From: Lactarius indigo
Lineage: Eukaryota; Basidiomycota; Agaricomycetes; Russulales; Russulaceae
Direction of reading: 5' to 3'
DNA length: 64,000 nt
Assembly: GCA_025766275.1 (NCBI GenBank)
Contig: JAFKAC010000082.1
Span: forward strand, 117,001-181,000
Shown: positions 1 to 11,033 of the stretch, one piece after another
Layout: each line of letters starts with the position of its first letter
Position numbering within the stretch: the first letter of the stretch is position 1
Program-made: the position numbers and the translations under genes
The notes under the pieces: model-generated
What the model saw: only the letters and a program-made list of their open reading frames with translations
Told to the model about the DNA's origin: nothing
Database searches by the model: none

Positions 1-1079
1 TTGCGAAGTTGTGTTATCCTGTTGTGCCTTTCTTCTGAGTCATGGGTGGTGTCGGCAACCGCTTTGGATGCTTCGCGGCATTCTTGATCCCACCAAGGAT
101 TGCCGCGGGTAGTTTGTGGGTTCTTGACGCGCATATGGGTGAGACATGCTGACGTAATGGCGTTCTGTAAATCGATGGCGGCGTTCTCAAGTTCGCATAC
201 GTCAGTAGTAGAGCACGGGGGTGGGAGTCGGGAGATAATGTCATTTCGCCAGCGTCTCTCGTCATCTTCCGACTGGAAGATTGGCGAGAAACATTGTTTT
301 GGGGACTGTTTATCCCCTCTATGTGTTCCGGGGATGACCCATGTGAAGCGAATACCAGCGTGGTCAGAACCAATAGATGCTTCCCAATCGACAACTGGGG
401 GGGTGAACGTAAGGAGTGTGGCGGCATCATTTGTCCAGACGAGGTCAAGCGTGCTTTCGCGTTCGCTCTGTAGACCTCGTCTGGTGATGACACCTGGTTG
501 GGAGGCAAGCGTGAAAAGGTTAGTATCTACCCACTGTAGCAGTTTAGGTGACTGCGGGGATTGGGCCCACCCTGGCGGCGACCACTGGGGGGCGTGTAGG
601 TTGAAGTCACCCACCAGTACTGTGGGAAACGTGGGGTCAGTGTCTAATTCTAGTAAAGATCGGAGTGCTGAGGCATCAGCTATGTCGTTGTAGAAGTTTA
701 TCAGTCTGAAAGAGTGTTTGTTTATACATACGTCGACGATCATCAGTGAGGGGTGGTGACAGAGGTCGAGGCGGGGGATGATGTGTGCTGGATGTAGGCG
801 GTATTTTGAAGCAAGGTGATCGTTCTTGCGGGTATATATCATGACTTTGGCGCGTTTATTGTTGGAGAAGTATGGGTAGTGGAGGTTCCATTTGGGGTTA
901 TTAGCCCCTCCTAGAACGTCAATTCCACTCTTCGATTGGTCGTTGCGGGCAGTGCCAATGGAGCTGAACCAAGGCTCTTGTATACATATGATGTCGTGTT
1001 GTGTGTCTTCTTGTAGAATAGCGTGGGTTGCCATGTTGCGACGGCGCATGTTGACAGATAGAATGGTTGTGCTATGCAT
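1..1079 (-). CDS. LINE ORF2, N-terminal endonuclease domain (partial)
   Basis: ORF2 should nick target DNA and prime reverse transcription. The visible 359 residues are an exonuclease-endonuclease-phosphatase fold. Landmarks are an early Asn (LSVNMRRRN, residues 7-15), the metal-binding Glu in ICIQEPW (about residue 30), GDFNLHAPQW (about 156) and SDHAGIRF (about 237), which hold the usual catalytic Asn/Glu/Asp-Asn/Asp-His residues. The frame is open to the window edge, so the reverse transcriptase is not seen. The ATG at 1079-1077 lies two bases after the ORF1 TAA, in the sequence TAAATATG and in the -1 frame relative to ORF1, so stop-restart translation is likely. No stop interrupts it. Confidence 0.85.
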   Translation of the reverse strand, partial: MHSTTILSVNMRRRNMATHAILQEDTQHDIICIQEPWFSSIGTARNDQSKSGIDVLGGANNPKWNLHYPYFSNNKRAKVMIYTRKNDHLASKYRLHPAHIIPRLDLCHHPSLMIVDVCINKHSFRLINFYNDIADASALRSLLELDTDPTFPTVLVGDFNLHAPQWSPPGWAQSPQSPKLLQWVDTNLFTLASQPGVITRRGLQSERESTLDLVWTNDAATLLTFTPPVVDWEASIGSDHAGIRFTWVIPGTHRGDKQSPKQCFSPIFQSEDDERRWRNDIISRLPPPCSTTDVCELENAAIDLQNAITSACLTHMRVKNPQTTRGNPWWDQECREASKAVADTTHDSEERHNRITQLR

Positions 1080-1081
1080 AT

Positions 1082-4000
1082 TTAAACAACATTAAGGGGG
1101 TTAGCGCTGATGTCGTTGAAGGATGAGAGGATCGTCTCGACGACTCTCCATTGTTCCTGTTGGGAGGGGAGGGCTGTGAAATAACGGAAGTCAATTGCGT
1201 TTACGAGGAACTCGTGGATGGCCGGGGAGACTGTAATGTCCTTCCCGAAGAGCAGAAAGAGAACATCAATGAGTTTCGTCTTAAGTTCTTTCTGACGGGT
1301 TAGTTCCTGTTGTGTGGGTTCCGGGACAAAAACTTTGTCAGCAAAGGCGAAGTGTTGTTCCCTTGGGATGGAGTGGAGGAGGTACAAGCGCACCGTGAGA
1401 GGCGTGGGGGTATTCTCGTCCATTCTGTACTGCTCAGCTATAAGTTCAATTTCGTTGTCAGCGTCTCTATCCGGGTGGAGGAGACGATAATGATCGCGGA
1501 TGTGGGAGGAGTGAAGAGGGAAGTTGGCTTTGACAGCCAGGCGCGCTTTGACACTGTCAATGCCGACAAACTTACCGTCCCCTTTACCATTCCATTCGAT
1601 GTCAATAGCGTTCAGGATCTCAAGTTCTTCGTCATAATCTGCTGGTGGAATGAGAGAGCGGAAGGCTGTTTGGGTTTCTTGGACAGTTGTGAGGTGTTGG
1701 TCGAAAATGACAGGCACAGTTCTCCAATCCGGGAGGCCGCTCGAGGCGGGCTGGAAGGCGCCGCCTACTGTATGGGGGGCTGGAGGGGCTGACGTGGAAG
1801 TAAGGGGGCGGGCAGGGATTTTTGAGGTGATACGTCCTTTGTTGGCCGTGAAGCTGGACGAGCCAGGGACGTTTGTGTTATGTGTTGCCACTGTACCACG
1901 TTGTCTGCGGTTCTTCTTCTTAGTGACCGGGGTGAAGGAGTCCTGGTCTAGGTCGTCTACCCTAGCCTGGGGCTCAGTACCTGCAGACGCTGACGTGCCC
2001 GAAGGGCCCGCAGCCGGGGGTACTGTAGCCTTCTCTTTACCCTTGACAGAGGGACCAGAGGGGGCAGCAGGGGTGTCAGAAATAGTCGCAAGTGCTGGGG
2101 GAGAGAAGGAGCGTTTGGCAGGGCATTGCATAGAACGCGCGTTGTGATTTGGCGCTTTGCAGTTGAGGCAAGGGAACCGGCAGAAACATTTGCCAGCCTC
2201 TTTGTGCTCGTTAGAACGGGGGCAATGGAAGGAGTGTTGGTTGGTGTGATGAGAGCCTCCGCAGATATGGCAAATGATGGAGTTGTGGGGAACTTGACAG
2301 GCCGCGGTGTCAGTTGCGTGGCCAATCTTGTGGCAACGACCGCACATGACTAGGGTGGGGTTATCGCTAGTGATAATAAGTTGGACGGGCTCGCTGAACA
2401 TGAATAGTCCGTCCCGCTTTACTTGTTTGGCGATGGCGCCGTCTTCATCGACGTATGCTACTTTAACCGTGGAGTGGGTGTAATTAGGAAGATTCTGGGG
2501 GCTAGCCTGCCAGTGGGGCGGGATGCAGAAGCATGCGTCTTTGAAGGTGGGGTTGTGGCGAAGTTCGTCGGTGAGTTGGTCGGAGTCGTGGATGGTACCG
2601 TCGGCATCCGCGGTGGGAGTCTTACGGATTTGTGCGTAGGTCCACCCATCGTTTGGGATGAGTCTACCCGTTTTAAGGGGGTTGACGAGGGCCGACGCAA
2701 ACTGCAGGATGGAGCGGAAGGGGACGGTGCCTGCAATCCGGTAGACGAAATTATTCGAGGATTGGTGGAGCGACCAACGGCCGTCGAGAAGGACGATGGG
2801 GGAGGATGTGAGTCGTTCGATCTCTGAACGAGCTGTATTTACGATGATCGAAGGAGGAGTGTTCCGGATGGTAGTCTCCAACTGAGCGTTTGAGAGGCCC
2901 TGTCCTCGGATGACCGTGACTTCTGTCGTGTTTGCTTTGGCTCGGCGAGCAGCAGCGTCTCTGCCACTCTTCCCAGCGCTGTTTCGTCCAGTGGAGGTGG
3001 TGACTTGTCGAGAGAGAGAGGCGTTGGTGTTTTGTTGGTTAACCGCCTTTTTGGTGACGACGGACGACCACGATGGGGGTACGAGAGCCGTGGGGCCAGG
3101 GCGGGTGGAACGGTTGACAGGGGGAGGGGGAGGGTTTGTGTTGCTCGCAGTGGGCATGGCAGTTGCAGGGTCATCAACTCGGGTCTGTCGACTCAGAGTC
3201 TCGTCCATTGCGCTGGCCGTCGTACTCGCAGTATTGGCGCTCGGGGGGGCTGTCACCGCCCCCGGTCGTTTAGCTGCTTTCTGACCTGCTTTGGGAGTTC
3301 TACCCGAGATGAGGTCTGATATGCGCGAGTCCTGCACAGTGACCTGTGCTTCAAGGCGTGAAATGGTTCCCATGACCATCTTCATCATGGTCATGAGCTC
3401 ACTTTCTTCCGCAGGCGGGGCAGCGGGAGGAGAAGGAGCGTCCAATGACATAGAAGAGGTTGGGACATCTTGAGGTGCCTGGGGTTCCGTATCGCGCCTG
3501 ACCGCATGCATGGAAGCCTTGACACCGCCATTATCTGCTAGTTGGTCGTGTAGGATGTCGATCAGGTGGTCCTGGATCATGTGATCCGATGTGATAAGGT
3601 GGACGCGCTCTGCTGGGGGGAAGGGATCCGAGTCGGGGACGGCGTATGAGGGGAAAAGGGTAGTTGGGACGACAGGTGTGTCGGGGAGAGGAGGAAGTTC
3701 GATTGTGACGTCCGACATTGGTTCTTGTAGATCGTCTGTCCGAACGCGCTTGATGCGGACAGGTGTGGGCGTCACGTTGGGGTCCGTACGAAGAGGGACG
3801 AGGGGCAGGGTGGAGGGAGCCCGCCGTTCGACGGAAGAGGCCCTGGAGGAAGTGCGCGATGAAGCGCGAGATGACAGGAGCCAGTCTTCCTCCGCGATGT
3901 TTGGGTCAGAGTTAGGTTTGAATGCGTCTGGGGAGTTAGCGACTAGGTCGTAGCCTAGCTTCTTGGCTTCTGCCCGTAGGAGGGTGAGGTTTCTAGAGTT

Positions 4001-5764
4001 GGCGTGGCGTACCTTCCACGCTTTGAGATCCTTGCGGACCCTGTCGCGTTTGCTCCTGACGTACGCTTCATGCTCTGCCGAGTATTGAGCTTTGAGGGAT
4101 GCAATGTCAGCATCAACCTGTTGTATGGCAATGGCTTTCAGACGTTCGAATTCTGCTGATTTGAGGGCAGCTGTTTCTGTTTGGATGTTAGCAAGTACCT
4201 CCGCGTGCATGCGGGTGAATTCGTTGGACCGAAGATCCGCAATCTCTTTCTCCATTGTGATCCTCATGTCGTTGAGGAGATCACGTCTCATGACGTCAAT
4301 CTGTACCTGACAATCTGTCTGGACTAAGGTTTCGATTTGGGAGATATTGAGTTCCTGTTTGGGGGTTGCCGACTTGGCGCGTGCTTTCTTCTTGAGGTCT
4401 GGTTTGATAAAGCAGGCATCGGGGGAGGAGAAGTTGTTAGACGCAATCCAATGTTGCATGACTTCCTTGAACTCTTCACGGTATATGTCCCGCCAGGTGT
4501 CGAGGTCGTTGAGAGCTTCAGCGTTGAGGGAGGCGAAAATGGATTCTTTAACTTTGTCGCGAATTTGGGTCATCTCCTGTTCGTTCTGTAGAACATCGTC
4601 GTGGGCGCGTTGCTGGAGATTAGTCGTTCGGTTAGTAATGCGTTGTATGGTGTTAGTCTGCTTCTCTATGAGGGAGGTAAAAAATTCTTCTGGAGAGGTG
4701 TGAAGCGGATTAATGCGTTTGGTGTCATAATAGCCTGCTAGTTGCAATGCCATAGAGCGTATTGCGCCTCCTTCAGAGAGCGGCTTAGGAAGGTCCTGGC
4801 TTACGACAAAGGAGTCGATGGACCAGTTGAGGGATTTATTACCGTTAGTGGCTCTGTTGGGTGAGCGCAGATGTCCTCGGATAACAGCTGCAAGGACAGC
4901 CATGACCAGGCGATGCCAAGCCTGAGGGGTGAGTATTGAGACAGATGTTTCACCTTCTTTGAAGGCGGTGCCGGTGTCTAGGGCTTGGAGGGTGAGGAGA
5001 ACGGCGGTTTGGAGGTTCTCCTGCCGGAAAGAGAAATCATTATCAAACCAGAACTGAAGCGGGCCGGTGAGGTAATATTGGGAGAAGCCCATAACTACGT
5101 CATTGATTTCTTGGGTAAATTCTTCCTTGAGGGTTTCATCATTCGCTTCAAAGCCCATGATGTTGTCCTCGTTATTGAGATCAAGCGAGCTGGTGAGGTC
5201 AGTGCCGTATTTAGCGTTAGAAGCGTGGATCGAGATGGGGGGTGGCATGGCTCCTCCAGTCACGGCAAGAGCAAGATTAGTGGAGTTGGGGGCAGGTGGT
5301 GGGGAGGAAAAGCGTGTTGGTGATCAAGAGTGGGAGGAGGGAGGCTCCTCTGAGATGTGCGACCAGACAGAGGCGTTTGAAAGGCAGCGTGTGTTGGCAC
5401 GAGGCGTGCGCGATGTGTTTCGACCCCTGATTATGATTTCTTCCGGAGCGTCTGGAAGATCGAGGGGGGCGTGTGGACCTGCAGGTGGTACAGCAGGGTG
5501 TGTGCTTTCTTCTGACTCAGGGGAATTCATCCTCGAGTCCTGATCCCCTCCAGGCGGGGGGGTCGAGCTAGGGATAGTGATTGGGTTGAGAACCGTGCCG
5601 GGGTTCCCTTCTATTTGAGGCGTTATGGTAGGTGGCTCGTTTACGGTCACCGCGGTGTATGTGTCGGGGTTTTGTAGGGGGGGAGTTGAGAAATGGTCGA
5701 AGTAGAGGTTGCCCTCATCAAGGGCGTCGGGGGGGAGTTCTGGAGGTGGATCCGGGTGGATCAT
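1082..5764 (-). CDS. LINE ORF1, Gag-like RNA-binding protein with one in-frame TGA
   Basis: ORF1 proteins coat LINE RNA. A 1393-codon frame (first ATG 5248) ends at 1082. A further 146 codons (from ATG 5764) lie upstream in the same frame, separated only by TGA at 5324-5326, so the original protein was probably about 1560 residues. The N-terminal half is rich in charged coiled-coil-like sequence (about 3900-4700 nt) and is followed by a Pro/Ser/Ala-rich linker. Around 2170-2350 there are three cysteine-histidine knuckles (CGRCHKIGH..C, CHICGGSHH..C, CLNCKAPNH..C). Either the TGA is a disabling mutation or translation starts at 5248 and the upstream segment is leader. Confidence 0.75.
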
Positions 5765-5895
5765 AGCTGGACAAGGGTCGCGAGGACACCAGGCGTGTTC
5801 CTTGTCTGTTTGCAGAGGTTATATTCGACAGTGAGTAGCTATACCAGCACTAGCGCCAAAGGAGATGGTGGTGGTACGAGGGAAAGAAGGGATGG

Positions 5896-6765
5896 GGACT
5901 TCGACGGTTGTATATACTTTTTGTCCAGATGCTCCGTTATGAACTCGGATAGTTTTTCGGTTTCTGGAACTGTGAGGGGGTACACTTTGCAGTCCATGGT
6001 TTCTGGGGCGTTTGGGATTAGATCGATGGCATGGTCCCATGTTCGTGAAGGGGGGAAGTGTTGGGAGGCTTCCTCACTAAACACCTTTTGATGCCTTCTA
6101 TACTCCTTCGGAATCATTTCTTTGAAGGTCTTCTGGGGCTTTTTTGCAGCTTCTTGTTGTGCTAATTCCGACACTGTCGTTGTTTTTCGCAGTCGGATGT
6201 GTGGCGCTTCTTCTTTTTCCAGTTGTTCCCAGGCCAGTTTGTCAAGTTGATACGTCTCCAATGCCTTAATGGTAGCTTCCATAGGCATGGCTTCGTCTGA
6301 CAAATTCAGGCTGGTGATTACCACCAGTTGGAATTCCTCGTTGAGGGTGGCATCTCGCCAGTGGAACTTTGGTTCGAAGGCTGTGAACCAGGGGTATCCG
6401 AGTATGACTTCGTCATTTCCTAGGTTGGTGATAAGAAACCTGAGATGTTGGGTCCTTCCTCCCGTTTTGACCGTGAGGTCGGTGAAGGAGGTGATTTCTC
6501 CTCCTTGATTGTGGGTTCCGTCCACGTTCCATATCTTGATGGGACGTTCGGTCGCTAGCCAAGCTATCTTTAGTCATTTCAGGAGGTTTGCGCTTATAAA
6601 ATTATCAGTTGCACCAGAGTCAATGAGGACATTTCGTTCGGCCGTCATGTGAGCAGATTTGAAAAGAACTGGAATTCGCATGGATCGGAATCTGCTATTG
6701 TATACACTAAGTTTTAATGCTCTAGCCCAGGCCGCCGGGTTTAAGCGTTCAGAAAATCCTTTTTT
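5896..6765 (-). pseudogene. Gypsy A pol, frameshift junction to protease and RT linker
   Basis: Read in the -1 frame relative to gag, this segment gives LNPAAWARAL, then the aspartic protease motif LIDSGATDNFI near 6600, then LGYPWFTAFEP, and the conserved linker WDHAIDL...YIQPSKSP that leads into reverse transcriptase. Homology stops at 5896, where the LINE begins. A TGA at 6574-6576 falls just after the protease active site (NLLK-stop-LKIAW). The fragment lacks RT, RNase H and integrase and cannot function as it stands. Confidence 0.85.
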
Positions 6766-8390
6766 TGGCCAAATAATTTGTCTACCATCAATTCTTGTAC
6801 TTCTGGGGTTTGAGCGAATAACGCTGCTACTTGAGCATCAGCTTGTTCTTCGTTAGATAGGGGGCGCGAGGCGGTCATGGAAATGGTAGCAGTTGTGGGG
6901 GCACTAATCGCAGGAGCCATAGTTTCCATGGCTTTGATGGTAGCAGACTTCTGGGGGCAGTTGCGGGAAATATGCCCTTGGCCTCGGCAACGGAAGCACC
7001 TTCCTTCTTTCTGTAGTTGCATTTTTTTGGTGTCTGTTAGAGCGGCTCTTGCTCTTGTGCAACTAACGTCCATCGCATTGGGGTCTCGATTTTTGTTTAA
7101 CGCTGATAACCACTGGTCTCGGGATGCTCCTCCTCGTTTGTTGCTTCCTCCTTTTGTAAGTTTGTCCTTCAGAAGGAGGTATTCGGCTTGTTGCAATGTT
7201 ATGGCTGCTTTCCAGTCATCCCATGTGATGGGGTGATGAAATTTGATTGCGTTTACAACAAGGGCATTGGGGAGTCCCTTCTGGAAAATTTCCAGTGTGG
7301 TGGCTTCGTCTTTGTTATACCCTGCTTTGTTGGCGAGGTTCGAGAACTTTGCGATGTATGTGTCAATGTCTTCTTTCTCCATTCTGAGAGTTTGGATGGA
7401 GTGCCGAGCCTTCTGTTGTTGTGTGGTATCGGTATAGGCCTGAATGAATCATGTTTCAATAGTGTCCCAGAGGTTTTCTTCGTTTAGGGCCACTCCTGCT
7501 ACTAGTTGGGCAACAAGCCACTGAATTTGTTCTTTGACCCAGTCGTCCACAAGGGGACCTCAGATGTAGGAGAGGAGGGTCATTGCGTGGGAATATGGGA
7601 CCGCCAACTGCTGTACGGTGGGGTTCATTCCTCGATAGAGGGAGAATGCGTTGAGAAACGCTCGACTTGATTCCCGATCTCCTGTAAACTCTGGCGGGGT
7701 GTTCCCTCTGAGTCTTCCGTTAAGGAGGCCCGGGGCTGCTCCTCCTCCTGCAGCTGCGCCTCCACCTCCAGGCGTGCCGCCTTCGCCTCCACCTCCAGGC
7801 GCACCGCCTCCACCTCCATGATGGCTTCCTGAGCCTCCCAGAGGGCTGCTTCCGCTTGCCGGTGCACTTCCTCCCACAGGATGTCCTCCACCACTTGGAG
7901 CAGCCGTAGAGGAGGACGTTCCTCCACTGGGTTGGCCGCTTCCTGACTGGGTGAGGGTGGTTGCGAGTTGGGATTGGGTAGTGGACATGTCAGCATATGA
8001 TGCGAAGTCGACTGTTCTGGTGATAGTGGGTGTGAGAGTGGGGTCTGGGTTTTCACTGTCAGAGTCGGGTTCTGCGACGTCAGAGTCGACGTCAATGCCT
8101 TGTATTCAGGCTTTCCCTGGTCCGAGTCCAAGGGCAGCGGGTACTGGTTTGATTGAATACCAGGAATTCTTTTTGTCTGAATAGGCAACGTAGGCCCAGA
8201 CGTGTTGGTCTTCAACATATTCGATGGGTTTGTAGGTGTTTTTGTCGGGATCGAAAACGTAGTAGCCTGTGTCGTGGGGAGTGTTCCTCCAAGTGGCCGC
8301 TCCTTTGATTGAGGATCGGAGGTTGTCGTCAGTGTGTCATTCCAGGTATTCCTGGACAAACTTGGTTTGGCTTCGGCTGGTGAGAGCCAC
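6741..8390 (-). pseudogene. Gypsy A gag with AUG-free N-terminal region
   Basis: Gag forms the particle and packages element RNA. The frame can be followed from a GTG at 8390-8388 (context CACC-GTG-GCT, 21 nt from the LTR). It runs through a conserved N-terminal part (WRNTPHDTGYYVFDPDK, EYVEDQHVWAYVAYSDK) to the first in-frame ATG at 7988, then a Gly/Pro-rich segment, a retrotransposon Gag core (TPPEFTGDRESSRAFLNAF...) and a zinc knuckle CFRCRGQGHISRNC near 6980. It ends at 6741. Four TGA codons break it. About 135 codons before the first ATG are coding-like, which suggests a non-AUG start or a lost ATG. Confidence 0.75.
6759..6765 (-). promoter_or_regulatory. Gypsy A candidate -1 ribosomal frameshift heptamer
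   Basis: The minus strand reads A-AAA-AAG in the gag frame (codons AAA AAG), five codons before the gag stop at 6741-6743. This is a canonical X-XXY-YYZ heptamer. The pol frame follows in -1 and is homologous to the G pol start. Confidence 0.6.
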
Positions 8391-8411
8391 GGTGTGGGAG
8401 ACTAGGCTTAA
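8391..8411 (-). promoter_or_regulatory. Gypsy A candidate self-priming primer-binding site
   Basis: The 21 nt between the LTR and the gag GTG read TTAAGCCTAGTCTCCC... on the minus strand and do not resemble a tRNA 3'-end complement. The LTR contains, at 8627-8640 and about 22 nt downstream of a TATTTAAA box (8663-8670), a minus-strand 14-mer that pairs with this site at 12 of 14 positions. The same arrangement is perfect over 11 nt in element G. Confidence 0.45.
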
Positions 8412-8978
8412 TGTAACGCCACTACAGGGGCGTTGTGTACGACCTGTACTGAGTCAGTTGAATCACGGTAGCGCAAGCTCCAAGGCTTGGCTTCAGCAAG
8501 ATGATGCACAAGGATCACAAGGACAGTAGTCACTTGGATCGTAGAGGGAGGCCAAGGCTCGAAGGTCTGGCAAAGGTTCGCGAGACGATGAAGGCACAAA
8601 GGCGTTCAAGTGTAGTATTACACAAGAAGTCTAGTCTACCGTACAAGCTAGATATGACTAGGTTTAAATAGAGATTGTGCTGTGTGGCGACTACAAACAG
8701 ATGGCGCCATCGCTCAGTTAAGGAATAAAGGGATATGCATAAAGGGAACAAGGCATAGATATATCGAAGATAAAGGCGAATCATGCGGGGTCGTGTGTGA
8801 GTGGGAATCGATCGGAAACTGGCACATGTCGAACTTTATCAGAAGGGAACATCGATAAGTAAGGCGCGTGATAGGAACCGAGTAATCGTATAGTCCACGT
8901 AATCGTACAGGGCTCGTATAGTATCGGGAAAAGGAGTAGCGTCATGAGAAAAGGACGAGTCCACGGAAAATCATAACA
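8412..8978 (-). repeat. Gypsy A 5' LTR
   Basis: The 567-bp segment starts TGTTATGATT and ends GGCGTTACA on the minus strand. This matches the TGTTA...GTAACA style of the G LTR. It abuts the gag leader on one side and interrupts gypsy B gag on the other. A TATTTAAA box lies at 8663-8670 on the minus strand. The second LTR is outside the window, so the limits rest on TG/CA ends and context only. Confidence 0.7.
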
Positions 8979-9871
8979 GTATCCAGGTGTAGGATTGTAT
9001 GAATGTCTTCCAAGGATCCGGGGTATAGCTTGTAGATCTCAGCTTTGTATTCTTCGTATGTTTTTGTTACATCCGTTAACGCGTCGCTTGTCTTCCATAC
9101 TCTTTCGGTTGCGGCTGTTGTAAGGTATTTGAGTGTGCCGCTTTTCTTATCTGCGTTGGTCGTTACTGTGTGCCTATCGTATAGGGCCTCCACTTCTGCA
9201 AAATATCGGCCGAGCTCTTCTGGGTGCTCGCCATCAAAACTAGGTGCTGACTGCTCGCCTCTTCTGGGTAAATCTGCAAGGGGCATTCTTCTGACGTTGA
9301 CCGCTGCTGCGGGGACGGGCCGGTTTATTCTCGCTGGTGGTAGTCTTGGGGCCGGTGGTGGTACGGCCTGTGTTTGAGTTGGGTTCTGGTTTATCGGGGG
9401 TACTGCGGGGTTTATCGCTGTGTTGCTTTGCTGAGGTGGCGCCAATTGCACTCGTTGGTTACTACCGCTGGGCTGCCGGTTATTATCTTTTGTCGCTGAT
9501 GCTGTGGTGTTCGCTGGTTGGTTAACACTTTGATCAGCTGCTTCCTGTTCTTCGGCTGATAATGCTTCCGCCTGCTGTTGTTGTGCTAGGATTTTCGCTC
9601 TTGATCATGTTGTTGCGCCGTGGCGCGTGGGTAATGGAGCCGAGTGACTTGACAGGATGAGGTCGACTTCCTTTTCGCTATTAGTTTCTTCTTGTCCCGA
9701 GTGACTAGGTGAGGGGTCGCTTTGTTCGCTACTAAGGCTGCTAAGGGGTGTTAGGTCTTCGGGGCTAGGATAGCTTCCTGGAATTGATTGAGTCGGGTCA
9801 TATCCGGCCGCGATTAATTCTTCTAGTAGGCTTCGCTGTTCTCGCCTTCTCGGCAGTGTGTTAGTTATTTA
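8979..9871 (-). pseudogene. Gypsy B gag, N-terminal fragment
   Basis: From right to left the frame encodes a Ser/Glu-rich N-terminus (LLEELIAAGYDP, SYPSPEDLTPLSS), a Gln/Ala-rich stretch, and the Gag core (SFDGEHPEELGRYFAEVEAL, TYEEYKAEIYKLYPG). It is cut at 8979 by gypsy A. One TGA interrupts it near 9605 (ATT-stop-SRAK). No ATG is visible between the upstream TAA (about 9870) and the coding-like sequence, so the start is uncertain. No zinc knuckle is present because the 3' part is missing. Confidence 0.6.
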
Positions 9872-9923
9872 ATGCGCATGCAAACCTTCTATATTCCAAC
9901 TTCCCCACGTTGGCCACCAGAAA

Positions 9924-10775
9924 TGATACCCTAAACCGTTGCTAAACACAAGAATGACTGGTAAAGGAGTAATATTGGGTTCGAGAAGTCGAGGAATATA
10001 GATCCGATAATCCGGCCAATGGCGACTTTAACCGAAGGCGCACCAACGTGGGACCAAACAAGCCGAAGCCGACTGAGGTGAGAGCGATGTAGTCTTAACG
10101 CGACGCGGGGCTGCGAATAGCCGAGATATAGCCAAATACGCACACACGGGTGCTTCGCAAAATCAAAATAGAATAGATGTCGTAGATAATTGAATAGTAG
10201 AATATGAGCGTATGAATAGAATGAAGTCGCTATGGGCTCCCCGAAGGTTGCTGCTGTAGTACCTGTGATATAGAGCTATTTATGTGCTGCCGCTCGCCGA
10301 CCGAATCCGCACCTTGCCGCTTTTCCCTTGCTGACCGTCCATCTTACTCTCCTGCCTTAAACCCACACCGGTCTGATCCACTCTTCTCTGGGGTGTCACC
10401 TTACCAACCCTAGGTGCTGCTTTGCCTATTTGCGCCATGGCCGCGCCTGTGATTCTGCTCGGCCGCTCCGGTATGTCACTATTCGCCATGTTGGCCCTGA
10501 TCGGTTTCTGGGGCTTTCACGTGTACCGCACTAATATAGGCACCGTCCCGTACCCCGCGCTGGGGCCGCACCCGTGATTGCAGCAGTAGGCTACCATTCG
10601 CATATGCGGCTAGAATCTTTGGGCGTCTCGGCCCATCACCACGGGCCACTCTTCCCGCCACTGAGAGTGACCGATCGCAATACTCTAGACGGGCCGGTCG
10701 GGCCAGTCTGCCGCATATTGTCGTATTAGCTTAGATCTGTGAAAATTAATGCTTAGCGGCGCGCCGGGCATATCA
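9924..10775 (-). repeat. Gypsy B 5' LTR
   Basis: About 852 bp with inverted ends TGATA...TATCA. The inner edge at 9924 is followed on the minus strand by TTTCTGGTGGCCAACGTGGG, a plausible primer-binding region. The outer edge at 10775 coincides with the resumption of the gypsy C LTR. A CATAAATAG box lies on the minus strand near 10280. There is no second copy in the window to confirm the limits. Confidence 0.55.
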
Positions 10776-11019
10776 TCGTCCAATGAGAAACTACTATACT
10801 AATGAGGACAGTGCCCTAAGAGGTAATATCCGATAAGGAAGTTCTTATCCCAGGGTCATGTGCTTGTGGGTGCACATGTTGGCATCATGTGACTAACTAT
10901 CTTATCATATCTAATGATAAGGACTTGGATGTTTGAGCACAACGTTGGAGGCTTGTATCTTGGCCAAATAAATCCGTAATAATACAGAAAAATAAGGCAA
11001 AAATAGAGCGTCCGTGACA
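10776..11019 (-). repeat. Gypsy C 3' LTR, inner portion
   Basis: It matches 17302-17546 of the 5' LTR (244 against 245 bp), ending in the shared GAGCGTCCGTGACA on the plus strand. The outer portion is separated by the insertion of gypsy B at 10775/10776. Confidence 0.85.
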
Positions 11020-11033
11020 TCACCCCCCTCCTT
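11020..11033 (-). promoter_or_regulatory. Gypsy C polypurine tract
   Basis: The minus strand reads AAGGAGGGGGGTGA directly before the 3' LTR (TGTCACGG). This is the expected plus-strand DNA primer, and element G has the same AGGAGGTGA-LTR arrangement. It overlaps the pol stop codon. Confidence 0.8.

Larger units (their letters stand above)
1..5895 (-). mobile_element. Tad-like LINE (non-LTR retrotransposon), 5' part
   Basis: Two consecutive minus-strand reading frames have the order typical of fungal LINEs: an ORF1 protein with zinc knuckles, then an ORF2 beginning with an apurinic-type endonuclease. The 5' end is placed near 5895, where the protease-RT linker of gypsy A (ending in SKSP) stops matching and unrelated sequence begins. 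The 3' part (reverse transcriptase and tail) lies outside the window to the left. Assignment to the Tad1 group is inferred from the ORF1/ORF2 layout and the fungal host. The exact 5' junction is good to a few bases only. Confidence 0.8.
5896..8978 (-). mobile_element. Gypsy A (Ty3/gypsy LTR element), 5' half, decayed
   Basis: Order on the minus strand is 5' LTR, gag, protease and the start of RT, after which the LINE has inserted; the rest lies left of the window. The element itself sits in the gag of gypsy B. Five TGA codons interrupt its frames (6574-6576, 7449-7451, 7560-7562, 8106-8108, 8337-8339). Gag and the Gag-Pol junction are clearly related to element G of this window (LNPAAWARAL against LNPSVWVRAL after the frameshift), but the LTRs differ. 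It is probably a chromovirus like G, although its integrase is not visible. Confidence 0.85.
8979..10775 (-). mobile_element. Gypsy B, 5' end (LTR, leader, gag start)
   Basis: A minus-strand gag fragment with its own leader and LTR lies to the right of gypsy A, which is inserted in it. It is inserted in turn into the 3' LTR of gypsy C: C-family LTR sequence resumes exactly at 10776. The rest of B lies beyond the left edge of the window. Confidence 0.7.

Noticed and set aside
1310..5543. Many plus-strand frames of 60-165 codons opposite the LINE
   Set aside because: They are antisense shadows of ORF1 with no protein-like features.
8391..8411. Intron acceptor (CCTAG or CCAAG) before the GTG in A and G, as in H
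   Set aside because: No convincing donor with an upstream ATG in the LTR transcript, and D has a different phase; a non-AUG start fits better.
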